DNA of 62,688 bases, from positions 1 to 62,688 of the forward strand of contig JAGAYZ010000045.1 of NCBI GenBank assembly GCA_017940245.1, given 5' to 3'. Positions 54,001 to 62,341 of this stretch are shown piece after piece; the first letter of the stretch is position 1; each line of letters opens with the position of its first letter. This DNA is from Muribaculaceae bacterium. Lineage in GTDB: Bacteria; Bacteroidota; Bacteroidia; Bacteroidales; Muribaculaceae. Both the position numbers and the translations under genes were made by a program. The notes below the pieces were generated by a model. It saw only the letters and a program-made list of their open reading frames with translations. It did not search any database and had not been told where the DNA came from.

Positions 54001-55600
54001 CCCCGAGCTGAGTTTCTACATGTATCACAACCACGACGATGCAGTGAACACGCAGGAGTGCATCGAAATCGAGTACTCGCTCAACGGCGTTGACTTCGTC
54101 AAGGTGCAAGGCGTAAAATTCATGCGCGACAACGGCACGACCGGATGGGCACGGCACAGTGTGCCACTGCCTGCAGCCAGTGGCTGTGAGAACCTGCGCA
54201 TTGCATTCCTGGGCACTACCGATGGCACGCCCACCGAGGGCATGGACATCTACATCGACAACATCGGCATTGCCGATGGTGTCGCCACCGACCTGGAAGC
54301 CACCGCACTCAAGGCTCCCAGCCGCATTGCCACCGGCGTTGAGGCCACAATAGCACTGACGGTGACCAATACCGGCACCAACGACATCGCGGCCTATACC
54401 GTGACCATGACCGACGCGCAAGGCAACGTTCTGGCTACAGAACAGCACAGCGCTATCGCTGCCAGCCAACAACAAGTGATTACGCTCAACCACGTCTTCA
54501 CAGCAGCCGGCGACAACACCATCAGCATGGCGGTAGCCTGCGACGGCGACCAGAAACTGGCCAACAATGTATTGAAGAAAAACATCACTGTGGTTGAGCC
54601 TGTCGTTCCGCAGGCATCCAACCTCGAAGGCTCTATGCTGGGACAACAGGTGAATCTGCAGTGGACCGGTGCCATGAACCGCGGAGCGGTGACCGACAGC
54701 ATCGAGACCTATCGCGACTTTGCCATCGACAGCATTGGCGACTGGACGACCATCGACCAAGACTTCCAGATGACCTATTACATCAATAAAGACCTGGAGG
54801 AATACCCCGACATGTCGTCGCCTAAGGCTTGGCAGGTGTGTAACGCGGCCCAACTGGGCATTAACATCTGGCCCGAGGGCACGCCCCACTCCGGCGACAA
54901 GATGCTCATGGCCATGAGCGCACAGGCCGGACCTAACAACGACTGGCTCATCTCGCCCGAGCTGAACGGCTCGGCACAGGTCATTTCGTTCTTTGCAAAG
55001 GCCTTCACCGACCAGGGTGGTAACGTCGAACGCATGCGTGTGCTCTACTCCACCACCGGCACCGACCCGCTCGACTTTACTCCGCTGCACGAAGAAGACA
55101 ACATCACGCTGACTGGTGCCTGGGGCGAATATGTATTTACCGTTCCGCAAGGCACCAAGCACTTTGCCATCCAGTGCGTCTCGCCGGGCGGCGAGGCTTC
55201 GTTCGCACTATTCGTCGACGACCTCTCGTTCAACGACCTCACCGTGCCTGCCTGGAACTTCAAGGGGTATGAAATCTACCGCAATGGCGAGAAGATTGGC
55301 GAGACCGCAAGCAACGTCTTTACCGACAACACGCTGGGCAACCTGCCACGAGCCACCTACATGGTCAAGACCATCTTTGAACAGGGCACCAGTGCCATGA
55401 GCAACAGCTGGACCGTCACCAACCCCGCCGACATCACCGGCGACGGGAAAATCGATGTGGAAGATGTGAACACCATCATCAACATCATTCTGCATTTCGC
55501 CAGCCGTGACGACTACCCCGGAGCCGACATCACCGGTGACGGACGGGTGGATGTGGAAGATGTGAACGCCTTGATCAACATCATCCTCAAAGTGAATTGA
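51092..55600 (+). CDS. Very large secreted propeller / anchor-J / FN3 protein with dockerin tail
   Basis: Secreted protein of 1502 residues from the ATG at 51092, chosen because it starts the signal peptide (MRNLLRHALILCCMLAATASLSG). Residues of about 80-330 contain repeated blades like a propeller (DLTYDPTTGKVYGYFYDSD; SMAFDDSTGKLYWAATYG). Then come FN3-like domains and jelly-roll modules with NDWFISPKITLEAGKQYKLTFWAKT and NDWLISPELNG signatures, similar to cleaved-adhesin domains of Porphyromonas gingipains. A region around 1090-1180 is CARDB-like (IALTVTNTGTNDIAAYTVTMTDAQG). Terminal dockerin cassette at 55427-55600. It begins 92 bp after the preceding adhesin-like gene and is probably cotranscribed. 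No catalytic motif. Confidence 0.85.
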   Translation: MRNLLRHALILCCMLAATASLSGQQLSELKGAPSPGGGRVGLRPSGKAPLQRVPGIGPLASVNFNPFTTSTRTHAPALRVPGSNAVLTGVLVYSDDWNTGDFQEKVASSAGVYNVPLRPDRPWQKLRTASDWFYTRAAVKVNNVYYVISATFDGENTHYASYSTSTWFSSGGMEIDPANVASDLTYDPTTGKVYGYFYDSDTGDYDRFCEFSLPLGEATEIGLGDPTYAIACNAQGEIYGITYSGRLVRIDKTTGAQEPIGHTGMSPIDRNSMAFDDSTGKLYWAATYGSWYTQSWAGIYEVNIHNAEVTKVIDCPNNESFAGLFIDPVTIPTSAPAAVTDIGVTFDDRGSLTGTLQFTAPTTCIDATALSGNISAIVTIAGHDTIVENIAPGERVSMTGMTFPEGRQTLLITTADDQNRGQSASYEFYAGEDKPGTPVNVVLAERNGLPHLTWEPAPLGLNGGEYDTKGVTYSIVRYPDQSTVANGLTETEFTDKEFAGTDQALFYTVTAHTVMGESDAAQSNTYVFGNGYTVPFMEPFATQEKFDLWTIQDLNGGPSWQYNADGHYAYYDYANTNMAANDWFISPKITLEAGKQYKLTFWAKTRSKSYPENFKVALGDKPAADAMTTTLADYPSYLNADGENHVVTFSVDNDGIYHLGFHCYSAAQMWQLQITNVGISVMEKEVPAPVDNLTVTAAAMGAMSATVAFNAPATTASGSPLSALSAINVYRNGSDEPVHVFTNPVVGSSLTWEDNGMSEAAVYTYRVVAVNDEGESLSASASAFVGVDAPGAPVNLRLVEQDGKAVLTWQAPTQGRNGGYFDASNLTYQIWRYDNYTKLVDSQTATSFTDESTAAITNQTLIDYVVFPYSGSTRGAYGLSNAVIFGRPYTAPLTETFRSSTEYGMNYYPWVGESDKPMNQGWTLESAGTYPVAADQNGDNGMAVFHSRGESAGIHARFSSPKVSVKALSNPELSFYMYHNHDDAVNTQECIEIEYSLNGVDFVKVQGVKFMRDNGTTGWARHSVPLPAASGCENLRIAFLGTTDGTPTEGMDIYIDNIGIADGVATDLEATALKAPSRIATGVEATIALTVTNTGTNDIAAYTVTMTDAQGNVLATEQHSAIAASQQQVITLNHVFTAAGDNTISMAVACDGDQKLANNVLKKNITVVEPVVPQASNLEGSMLGQQVNLQWTGAMNRGAVTDSIETYRDFAIDSIGDWTTIDQDFQMTYYINKDLEEYPDMSSPKAWQVCNAAQLGINIWPEGTPHSGDKMLMAMSAQAGPNNDWLISPELNGSAQVISFFAKAFTDQGGNVERMRVLYSTTGTDPLDFTPLHEEDNITLTGAWGEYVFTVPQGTKHFAIQCVSPGGEASFALFVDDLSFNDLTVPAWNFKGYEIYRNGEKIGETASNVFTDNTLGNLPRATYMVKTIFEQGTSAMSNSWTVTNPADITGDGKIDVEDVNTIINIILHFASRDDYPGADITGDGRVDVEDVNALINIILKVN

Positions 55601-55606
55601 ACTCTG

Positions 55607-55647
55607 CATTGTGCAAGACGCCCCACTGTTTAGCGTCTTGCACAATG
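55607..55647 (+). terminator. Perfect 15-bp hairpin after the large dockerin gene
   Basis: CATTGTGCAAGACGC (55607-55621) pairs perfectly with GCGTCTTGCACAATG (55633-55647) around an 11-nt loop. There is no U-tract; a second, canonical terminator follows. Confidence 0.55.
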
Positions 55648-55661
55648 GTCAACAAGCGACT

Positions 55662-55707
55662 AAGACGTGAAAAGTATGTTAAAAAACATGGTTTTCACGT
55701 CTTTTTT
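55662..55707 (+). terminator. Rho-independent terminator upstream of tRNA
   Basis: AAGACGTGAAAA (55662-55673) pairs perfectly with TTTTCACGTCTT (55692-55703), with inner ATGTT/AACAT, then TTTT. Canonical. Confidence 0.85.
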
Positions 55708-55741
55708 CTTCACCATCGCTTGCCATGTCGAGAAAAAGCAG

Positions 55742-55749
55742 TACCTTTG
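55742..55749 (+). promoter_or_regulatory. -7 box of the initiator tRNA
   Basis: TACCTTTG, 14 nt before the first tRNA base. Confidence 0.65.
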
Positions 55750-55763
55750 CACCGCATTTACAC

Positions 55764-55835
<72 letters not shown>

Positions 55836-55842
55836 CAAAGAC

Positions 55843-55876
55843 AAGGTTAAGTCGCAAGATTTAACCTTTTTATTTT
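55843..55876 (+). terminator. Terminator of the tRNA gene
   Basis: AAGGTTAA (55843-55850) pairs with TTAACCTT (55861-55868), followed by TTTATTTT. Confidence 0.75.
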
Positions 55877-55905
55877 GTCCATGTCGCAAAAACACACTAC
55901 TTTTG
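55874..55905 (+). promoter_or_regulatory. Promoter of the glycosyltransferase gene
   Basis: -33 TTTG (55874-55877) and -7 TACTTTTG (55898-55905) with a 20-bp spacer, a close consensus match. The leader to ATG 56043 is about 130 nt. Confidence 0.7.
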
Positions 55906-56042
55906 TCGGGTAAGAATAATAGTGGTGGTTTCTATAAATCGCTTAAGTCTGTTTGGAATAAATTATTTTAATTATAGAACCCACTTAAAGTAACTGGCAA
56001 CTGTTGCAAAATGTTCATTCACTAGCACATAAAGCAAACGAC

Positions 56043-57218
56043 ATGAAACGTATCGCTGTCATTTTCGAAGGTCGCATCAACGAACGCATGGGGGTTTTCA
56101 ACGCCGTGCTCAATCGCGTGCTGCACCTGCGACGTGTGGCTAGTTACGACATTGACGTGCACATGATTCAAGTCTACGATGGTGCCCTGATGCGCCGTCT
56201 GCGCGGCACGGAGTCCACAGGAAGCCGTCCCGGCCAACTTGACATTGATGGCATTCAGTTCCACATGCACTGGTTCAAGCGCAGCTGGAGCGATGTGATG
56301 CGGCACCGCCTGCTCGACGAGCAACCACAGAATTTCTTCCGCTGGCTTGATAACCTGGCGAGCCAATTCGATGGCTACGACTTCCTATCGGCTCACGATC
56401 GCATAGGTGGAATTGTGGCGCAACATGCCGCACAGCGATTCGGCATCCCGCACTCCATCACCTGGCACGGCACTAGCATCCACACCGACCCCATGATTAG
56501 CGACAATTTGCGCAACACCACCATTGAATTGCTACATGGAGCACGTTACAACTTCTTCGTGAGCCGTGAACTGCAGGCACGCGCCCAGCAACTCACCGCC
56601 GACTTCAAGGGCGAGATTCTGTATAACGGCGCTTCACGCATGTTCTCGCGCTACAGCGACGATGAGCGCCGTCGGCTGCGCGTCCTTCATCACGTACTCG
56701 ACCGAAAGGTTGTTGCTTTTGTAGGCCGGTTCGAACCCATCAAGAATGTCACCCTTTTGCCACAAATATTCACTATCATTGCTAAAAAGTACGACCAGCC
56801 CGTCACCTTTTGGACTATAGGCACCGGCATCCAGCACGAAGAGGTGCGGCAAGAGTTTGCCCACAACGGCATTGATTGCCGCATGTGGGGCATGCAACCG
56901 CTCGACGTCATGCCGCAACTCATGAACTGCATCGACGTGCTGGTGCTGCCCAGCAAGTTCGAGGGATTGCCACTGGTCACCCTCGAAGCCCTGCAATGTG
57001 GTGCCAACGTCGTGGCCAGCAACGTGGTGGGAACCGCCGAGGGCATCGGTCGCGAAAATGCCATCGACATCGACGAGCATTTTCTGGAAAATTTCACCGA
57101 TCGCGCCATTGAGATGCTGCAGGGCAAGGTGAAACAGTCACTACCGCCTCACATCAGTTGGGAAGCAACGGCACAAAAGGAAAACAACATCTACTTGCAG
57201 CTCATGGGTGGTGAATAA
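56043..57218 (+). CDS. GT4-type glycosyltransferase
   Basis: GT-B fold, retaining-type glycosyltransferase of 391 residues, cytosolic or membrane-associated. N-terminal Rossmann half with YDFLSAHDRIGGIVAQHAA and HSITWHGTSIH. The C-terminal donor-binding half has VVAFVGRFEPIKNVTLLPQIF, a standard GT4 opening, and the LPSKFEGLPLVTLEALQCGANVVAS segment with the E-x7-E pattern. The start at 56043 (MKRIAV) follows an ACGAC region; an upstream TTG in frame was rejected. Sugar and acceptor are unknown. It has its own promoter, and priA follows 75 bp later. Confidence 0.9.
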   Translation: MKRIAVIFEGRINERMGVFNAVLNRVLHLRRVASYDIDVHMIQVYDGALMRRLRGTESTGSRPGQLDIDGIQFHMHWFKRSWSDVMRHRLLDEQPQNFFRWLDNLASQFDGYDFLSAHDRIGGIVAQHAAQRFGIPHSITWHGTSIHTDPMISDNLRNTTIELLHGARYNFFVSRELQARAQQLTADFKGEILYNGASRMFSRYSDDERRRLRVLHHVLDRKVVAFVGRFEPIKNVTLLPQIFTIIAKKYDQPVTFWTIGTGIQHEEVRQEFAHNGIDCRMWGMQPLDVMPQLMNCIDVLVLPSKFEGLPLVTLEALQCGANVVASNVVGTAEGIGRENAIDIDEHFLENFTDRAIEMLQGKVKQSLPPHISWEATAQKENNIYLQLMGGE

Positions 57219-57293
57219 GTTTTTTTGCGCAAGTCACTTTTTTTGACGAAATTTGCAGTCACATTCACACACACTGCCTTTGATATACAACAC

Positions 57294-59756
57294 ATGAAGT
57301 TTGCCGAAGTATTACTGCCACTATCCATACCAGGAACCTACACCTACCAAATTCCGCAAGACATGACGGTGGGCGTGGGAAGTCGTGTGCTGGTACCCTT
57401 CGGCCGAAAAAAAATATACACCGGCATCGTGGAGAGCACCCACGACCTGGCTCCTCAGGGCTATCAGGTCAAGGAACTGATCACGGTGCTCGACACATCA
57501 CCCATTGTGCGGCATCCGCAACTCAAGTTCTGGGAGTGGATGGCAAGCTACTACTTGTGCTCGATGGGCGAGGTGTATAAAGCTGCCATTCCCAGCGGCC
57601 TGAAGGTGGAGAGCGAAACATTCATCAGCCCAAATCCCGACTTTGAGGAAGACCCCGACCTGCGGCTCAGCGACCGCGAGCGCGTAGTGCTCGACTTCAC
57701 CGCTCAGCGCGGACGCGTGCAGATTGCCGACATCGCCGCAGCCACAGGCTTCAAGACGGTGGAAGGCACCGTGCACAAGCTGCTGGACCGTGGTGCCATA
57801 CACGTGAGCGAGCGGGTGATTGACAATTACCGGCCCAAGACCGAGTCGTGCGTGCGCCTCACCATCAAGCCCGGCGACGAGCAAGCATTGCATGGCTTCT
57901 TCGACATGGTGAAGCGCGCACGCAAGCAGGAGCAACTGCTGCTCGCCTATCTCGACCTGGCCCGCTGGCTCAACCTCCCCGGCGAGCCACTGGAAGTGAC
58001 CAAAGAGGCTTTGCTCAAGCGCGCCGACGTGAGCCAGGCTGTGCTTAGCGCGGCACAGCAGCGCGGCATCTTCGAGGTCTATAAACGACCCGTCAACCGC
58101 TTCGTCTCACTTGGCGACCAGCATCAAGATCCGCCCACGCTGAGCCAGGCTCAGCAGCAGGCCTACCACGAAATACACCAGTCGTTCAAGACGCAAGCAG
58201 TGACCTTGCTGCATGGTGTCACCTCCAGCGGCAAGACGTCCATCTACATGCACCTCATTGCCGACACCTTGCGACTGGGCATGCAAGTGCTCTATCTCGT
58301 GCCCGAAATTGCGCTCACCACACAGCTCACGCGCCGCCTCAAGGTGGTATTCGGCGACCGACTGCTCATCTATCACTCCAAGTTCAGCGACAACGAGCGC
58401 GTGGACATCTGGCGACGACTCTTGCACAGCGACGAGCCATGTGTGGTGATTGGTGTGCGCTCAAGCATCTTCCTGCCTTTCAGCAAACTGGGACTCATCA
58501 TCGTGGACGAGGAGCACGACAGCAGCTACAAGCAGCAAGACCCTGCACCACGCTACAACGGACGCAACGCAGCCATGGTGCTGGCCAAGATGCACGGAGC
58601 CAAAACATTGCTGGGCTCGGCAACTCCGGCTATCGAGGTCTATCATCGCGCCCTCGACGGCCAGTATGGGCTGGTGAAACTGCTCACCCGATATGCCGAC
58701 ATGCAGTTGCCCACCGTCAAGGTCATCGACACCAAGCAGGCCCGCAAGCGGCATGAGATGAAGGGGATGTTCTCGCAGGAACTCATCGCCCTATGCCGAC
58801 AGGCGCTGCAGCAAGGCGAGCAGGTCATCCTGTTCCAGAACCGGCGCGGCTATGCGCCCATGGTGCGCTGCAAGGAATGTGGATGGGTGCCACGATGCGA
58901 CAACTGCGACGTGTCGCTCACCTACCACAAGTTCACACGATCGCTCACCTGCCACTATTGCGGCCACACCATCACCCTGCCCACGTTGTGCCCGGCCTGC
59001 CAGATGCCCGGCATCGAGATTGTGGGCTATGGCACCGAGCGCATCGAAGACGAAATCGACAACGTCTTTCCCGGCGAGAAAATTTCGCGCATGGACCTGG
59101 ACACCACACGCAGCAAGGCCAGCTACGACCGCATCATCGACGAGTTCTCGGCACACAAGACCAACATCCTGGTGGGCACACAGATGGTGACCAAGGGACT
59201 GGACTTCGACGCGGTGAGCATCGTAGGCATCCTCAATGCCGACACCATGATTTCGTTTCCCGACTTCCGCTCCCATGAGCGCGCCTTCGACATGATGGAG
59301 CAAGTGGCCGGAAGAGCCGGGCGAGCTCACAAGCAGGGCCAGGTCATCGTCCAGACCAGCAATCCCCAGCATCCGGTCATCGACTTCGTGCAGCGACACG
59401 ACTACGAGGCCTTTTTCAACCACGAGCTGGATGAGCGGCGGCGATTTGGCTACCCCCCATTCGTGCGCATCATCAACATCTATCTGCGGCATCGCGACGA
59501 TGCCATCGTCAACGAGCTGGCCGTGCGCTACAGCACACTGCTGCGGCAAACATTCGGCAACCGTGTGCTGGGACCCGAAAGCCCCATGGTGGCACGCGTC
59601 CAGCAGATGTACATCCGCCAGATTGTCCTCAAAATGGAGCTACAGGCTTCCATGACCAAGGTCAAGCAGATTTTGCGCGCTCTTTACGAGCAGATGCTCA
59701 CCATCGACGGCCGCATGAAGGCCGTGCGTCTCCACTACGACGTCGATCCCGTATAA
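57294..59756 (+). CDS. priA: Primosomal replication-restart helicase PriA
   Basis: 3'-to-5' DNA helicase that reloads the replisome at stalled forks. The 820 residues hold an N-terminal 3'BD domain (FAEVLLPLSIPGTYTYQIP), a winged helix, helicase core with Walker A GVTSSGKTSIY and DEEHDSSYKQ (Walker B), GSATPAIE, and the zinc-binding insert with cysteines in RCKECGWVPRCDNCDVSL and CHYCGHT...CPACQMPG. Later motifs GTQMVTKGLDFDAVSIVG and QVAGRAGR are intact. The start at 57294 is the natural beginning of the 3'BD domain; a longer upstream frame overlaps the promoter region. Confidence 0.97.
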   Translation: MKFAEVLLPLSIPGTYTYQIPQDMTVGVGSRVLVPFGRKKIYTGIVESTHDLAPQGYQVKELITVLDTSPIVRHPQLKFWEWMASYYLCSMGEVYKAAIPSGLKVESETFISPNPDFEEDPDLRLSDRERVVLDFTAQRGRVQIADIAAATGFKTVEGTVHKLLDRGAIHVSERVIDNYRPKTESCVRLTIKPGDEQALHGFFDMVKRARKQEQLLLAYLDLARWLNLPGEPLEVTKEALLKRADVSQAVLSAAQQRGIFEVYKRPVNRFVSLGDQHQDPPTLSQAQQQAYHEIHQSFKTQAVTLLHGVTSSGKTSIYMHLIADTLRLGMQVLYLVPEIALTTQLTRRLKVVFGDRLLIYHSKFSDNERVDIWRRLLHSDEPCVVIGVRSSIFLPFSKLGLIIVDEEHDSSYKQQDPAPRYNGRNAAMVLAKMHGAKTLLGSATPAIEVYHRALDGQYGLVKLLTRYADMQLPTVKVIDTKQARKRHEMKGMFSQELIALCRQALQQGEQVILFQNRRGYAPMVRCKECGWVPRCDNCDVSLTYHKFTRSLTCHYCGHTITLPTLCPACQMPGIEIVGYGTERIEDEIDNVFPGEKISRMDLDTTRSKASYDRIIDEFSAHKTNILVGTQMVTKGLDFDAVSIVGILNADTMISFPDFRSHERAFDMMEQVAGRAGRAHKQGQVIVQTSNPQHPVIDFVQRHDYEAFFNHELDERRRFGYPPFVRIINIYLRHRDDAIVNELAVRYSTLLRQTFGNRVLGPESPMVARVQQMYIRQIVLKMELQASMTKVKQILRALYEQMLTIDGRMKAVRLHYDVDPV

Positions 59757-59835
59757 TCTCCCAAATTCAAAGCCCGCAACACAATAAACCGAGAGAATTA
59801 GTGTTATATCTAGTAGCGATTGTCCTCGTTTCTTT

Positions 59836-61524
59836 ATGCGCCGTTTGCTGTACATATTATTAATGGTGACAACACTGGCCGGAGTGTTCGGGTCGTGCCG
59901 GCACACGCCGGGCGAGGCCGAGGAGCGGCTCATTGCCATCGACTCGCTTATCGCCATCGAGCCCGACAGCGCGCTCGCCCAGTTGGAGGCCATCAATGCC
60001 GACTCGCTGCCGGCCGACTTGTGGGCCTACCACGACCTGCTCGTCACTCAAGCCATGTATAAGGCCTATGTGCCCGCCAGCACCGACACACTCATCACCC
60101 GCGCCTGGCGCTACTACGCCGACCACGGCCCCTACGACCGCCGCATCCGCGCCATGCTCTACCGCGGCACCGTGGCCGAGGAACTCGGCCACCCCGACAA
60201 CGCCATGCGCTGGTACAAGCGCACCGAGCTTGAATCCCGCCCCGACGACCACTACCACCGTGGCTACGCCCTCATGTCGATGGCTTACCTCTATCAATTT
60301 CAGTATATACTAACTGCAAAATGTATAGATAAATATAAACAAGCTGTTAAATGTTTTAGGAATTGTAATAATAACAAATTAGAGTTGACTTGTCTGTCCA
60401 ATATCGGGCGTAATTATCTACTAGTAAATAATGATAGTGCTTATAAGTATATCAAACAATCACTTGAATATGCTACATTAATAAATGACTCAACAAATTA
60501 TTACCATAGTATTGAATCTCTCATTGGATACTATTATATTGATAGTTGTTGGACGGATGTAAAGCGTTATTCTGTGAAACTAATCAACGATGGTGTTCCT
60601 TTTGAGAATCAATCCAGCTTGTTTTTTGCTATTCAGTCATATCTTCATCTGAATCAAATCGATTCTGCTTCTCTTCTATTGCAATATGTTAGATTCCCTT
60701 TACAAAGTGCAAAAGACAGTATTCTTTATTATCGCACATGTTCGTTAATAGATGAAAAAAATGGAGATTTCAGGTCCAGTAAATTTAATGCCGAATTAGC
60801 AGGGGAAATCGCTGACAATGAGTTAATATCAAGCAATACAGTCAATTTATCGGTGGCAGAAGAATATCCAATCAATGTGATAGAGCTTACAAATGATTCA
60901 TTGAAGAAATATAATTACGGAATGATAATCATTATAATTGTTGGTATTATCATATTAGTTGTACTCTTTGTGTTTTTTAGTCATCTAGTTAACAAATTGA
61001 AGCATCAGATTAATCAAGAACGAAAGGCCTTAAATGCAGCGCATCAACAGTTACAGAAACAATATGATGAACTCACATGCCTACAATCGACTGTTAAATC
61101 AAATCGACAAAAGGAATTTGACTTAAGGGCTAATTGCATTAATGCGGTATTTAAAAATACTGTCTATTCAGGGATTAGGGGTGCATCTATTTTTAAGTAT
61201 CTATTTGAATTAGAAAAAGAGGAAAGAAAAAGCTTGATTTCCATAAATTTGCCATCATCATTTTGGCAAGATTTGGAAGATTATATGAATTTGGCATATC
61301 CTGGAGCATTTGATCGAATTTTAAGTGATGGAATTCAAATGCGAGACAAGGAAAAACAACTGATCATGTTAGATTGTATCGGAATTCCCAATGCAGTTGT
61401 CTCAATGATATTGGGCTATAACGACCGTTCAACTGCATCTATACGATATAGGATTCTCGATTATTTAGATTGTAAAGGAATGTCGTTTAATGATGTCCTG
61501 AAAAGTAAGTCACAGACTCTTTAA
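59836..61524 (+). CDS. TPR lipoprotein/membrane regulator, DUF6377-like, mosaic composition
   Basis: Predicted membrane-bound regulator of 562 residues. Lipobox-like GVFGSC near residue 21. TPR-like helices cover about 30-330 (DSLIAIEPDSALAQLEAI; RGTVAEELGHPDNAMRWYKR). A strong membrane helix lies at about 362-386 (MIIIIIVGIIILVVLFVFF), then a coiled coil of about 390-430 (NKLKHQINQERKALNAAHQQLQKQYDEL). The C-terminal helical domain of about 500-560 (DKEKQLIMLDCIGIPNAVVSMILGYNDRSTASIRYRI) looks like a helix-turn-helix. This periplasmic-TPR/TM/cytosolic-HTH layout is common in Bacteroidetes regulators placed before small secreted DUF3244 proteins. Codons are GC-rich until about 60294 (residue 153) and A/T-rich after it, an abrupt switch. 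Confidence 0.75.
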   Translation: MRRLLYILLMVTTLAGVFGSCRHTPGEAEERLIAIDSLIAIEPDSALAQLEAINADSLPADLWAYHDLLVTQAMYKAYVPASTDTLITRAWRYYADHGPYDRRIRAMLYRGTVAEELGHPDNAMRWYKRTELESRPDDHYHRGYALMSMAYLYQFQYILTAKCIDKYKQAVKCFRNCNNNKLELTCLSNIGRNYLLVNNDSAYKYIKQSLEYATLINDSTNYYHSIESLIGYYYIDSCWTDVKRYSVKLINDGVPFENQSSLFFAIQSYLHLNQIDSASLLLQYVRFPLQSAKDSILYYRTCSLIDEKNGDFRSSKFNAELAGEIADNELISSNTVNLSVAEEYPINVIELTNDSLKKYNYGMIIIIIVGIIILVVLFVFFSHLVNKLKHQINQERKALNAAHQQLQKQYDELTCLQSTVKSNRQKEFDLRANCINAVFKNTVYSGIRGASIFKYLFELEKEERKSLISINLPSSFWQDLEDYMNLAYPGAFDRILSDGIQMRDKEKQLIMLDCIGIPNAVVSMILGYNDRSTASIRYRILDYLDCKGMSFNDVLKSKSQTL

Positions 61525-61652
61525 CTTGCAAAATCAACATGAAAGACCAATTAATTGACAGGGTGAAAAGTAAACACGAAAAATTGATTTAAAAATACTT
61601 CGTAAACACATACATATCAACAGTTTACACATTGTTAATAAAAGCAAATTAT

Positions 61653-61685
61653 TTTGTTGTTGATAGGGTGGTATATGTACTTTTG
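61653..61685 (+). promoter_or_regulatory. Promoter of the DUF3244-like gene
   Basis: -33 TTTG (61653-61656) and -7 TACTTTTG (61678-61685), spacer 21 bp: a close consensus match. It lies 44 nt before the ATG at 61730. Confidence 0.75.
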
Positions 61686-61729
61686 TAAAAATTTTCTACT
61701 TTTTATTAACTACAAAATTTTTAGCAATT

Positions 61730-62326
61730 ATGAACAGAATTATGAGTTTTTTGATTGCTGTACTAGCTATACAATACTGTATGGCGAGTCTAACAAGCAA
61801 ACCATCAGAACTGCCAGTGATTCTATCAAGCAGTCAGCAAAAGCCACATTTAGTTAATGTAGTTGACCCGGCCGCCACGTTGCATATTGCATCTGGAAGT
61901 TTGACGGTAAATTTAGACAATACGGCTTATTCCTCCTACAGCATTCGGCTTACGCCGTCTGATGGCGGTGAAGATATCGTGGTGCCAGTCACATCATCAA
62001 CGATGACATTGCCTATCACGAACACCACTACCGACTATGTCATTACCGTGGATGGCGGCGACTATGGTACCTACGACGGCCTCTTCAGCCCCGCCGGCCA
62101 CACCGCCGTCACCCTGAGCGACCGTCAGGCCATGCAACTGGTCAAAAACCGCCGAGATTCAAACCATGACATCAATGTTTACACAGCTACGGTCAATTCT
62201 CTGGTTAATGACCCGCACTATTGCAGAATTGATTCATTGCCGAATTACACCTGGGCCACCGACAATTCCGCCAAAAAACTGATCCTATTAATAAATTCAA
62301 GTTCCGCAAGTAGATTTAACTGCTGA
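61730..62326 (+). CDS. Small secreted protein, DUF3244-like
   Basis: Secreted protein of 198 residues. Signal peptide at the N-terminus (MNRIMSFLIAVLAIQYCMA; an internal ATG at residue 5 is also possible). Residues of about 45-120 fit a DUF3244-type Ig-like fold: LHIASGSLTVNLDNTAY, SYSIRLTPSDGG, DYVITVDGGDYGTYDGLF. The tail (about 125-198) has no match I recognise and ends in SRFNC. Most of the gene is A/T-rich, but about 62045-62150 is strikingly GC-rich. Its own promoter and its place after a TPR regulator match a recurring Bacteroidetes pair. The function of the family is unknown. Confidence 0.65.
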   Translation: MNRIMSFLIAVLAIQYCMASLTSKPSELPVILSSSQQKPHLVNVVDPAATLHIASGSLTVNLDNTAYSSYSIRLTPSDGGEDIVVPVTSSTMTLPITNTTTDYVITVDGGDYGTYDGLFSPAGHTAVTLSDRQAMQLVKNRRDSNHDINVYTATVNSLVNDPHYCRIDSLPNYTWATDNSAKKLILLINSSSASRFNC

Positions 62327-62341
62327 ATAATACAAACATCG

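Noticed and set aside
52466-55162. 898-codon open frame opposite the large dockerin protein
   Set aside because: The length is caused by biased codon use on the coding strand. The translation is a typical antisense product, while the plus-strand gene has a signal peptide and clear domains.
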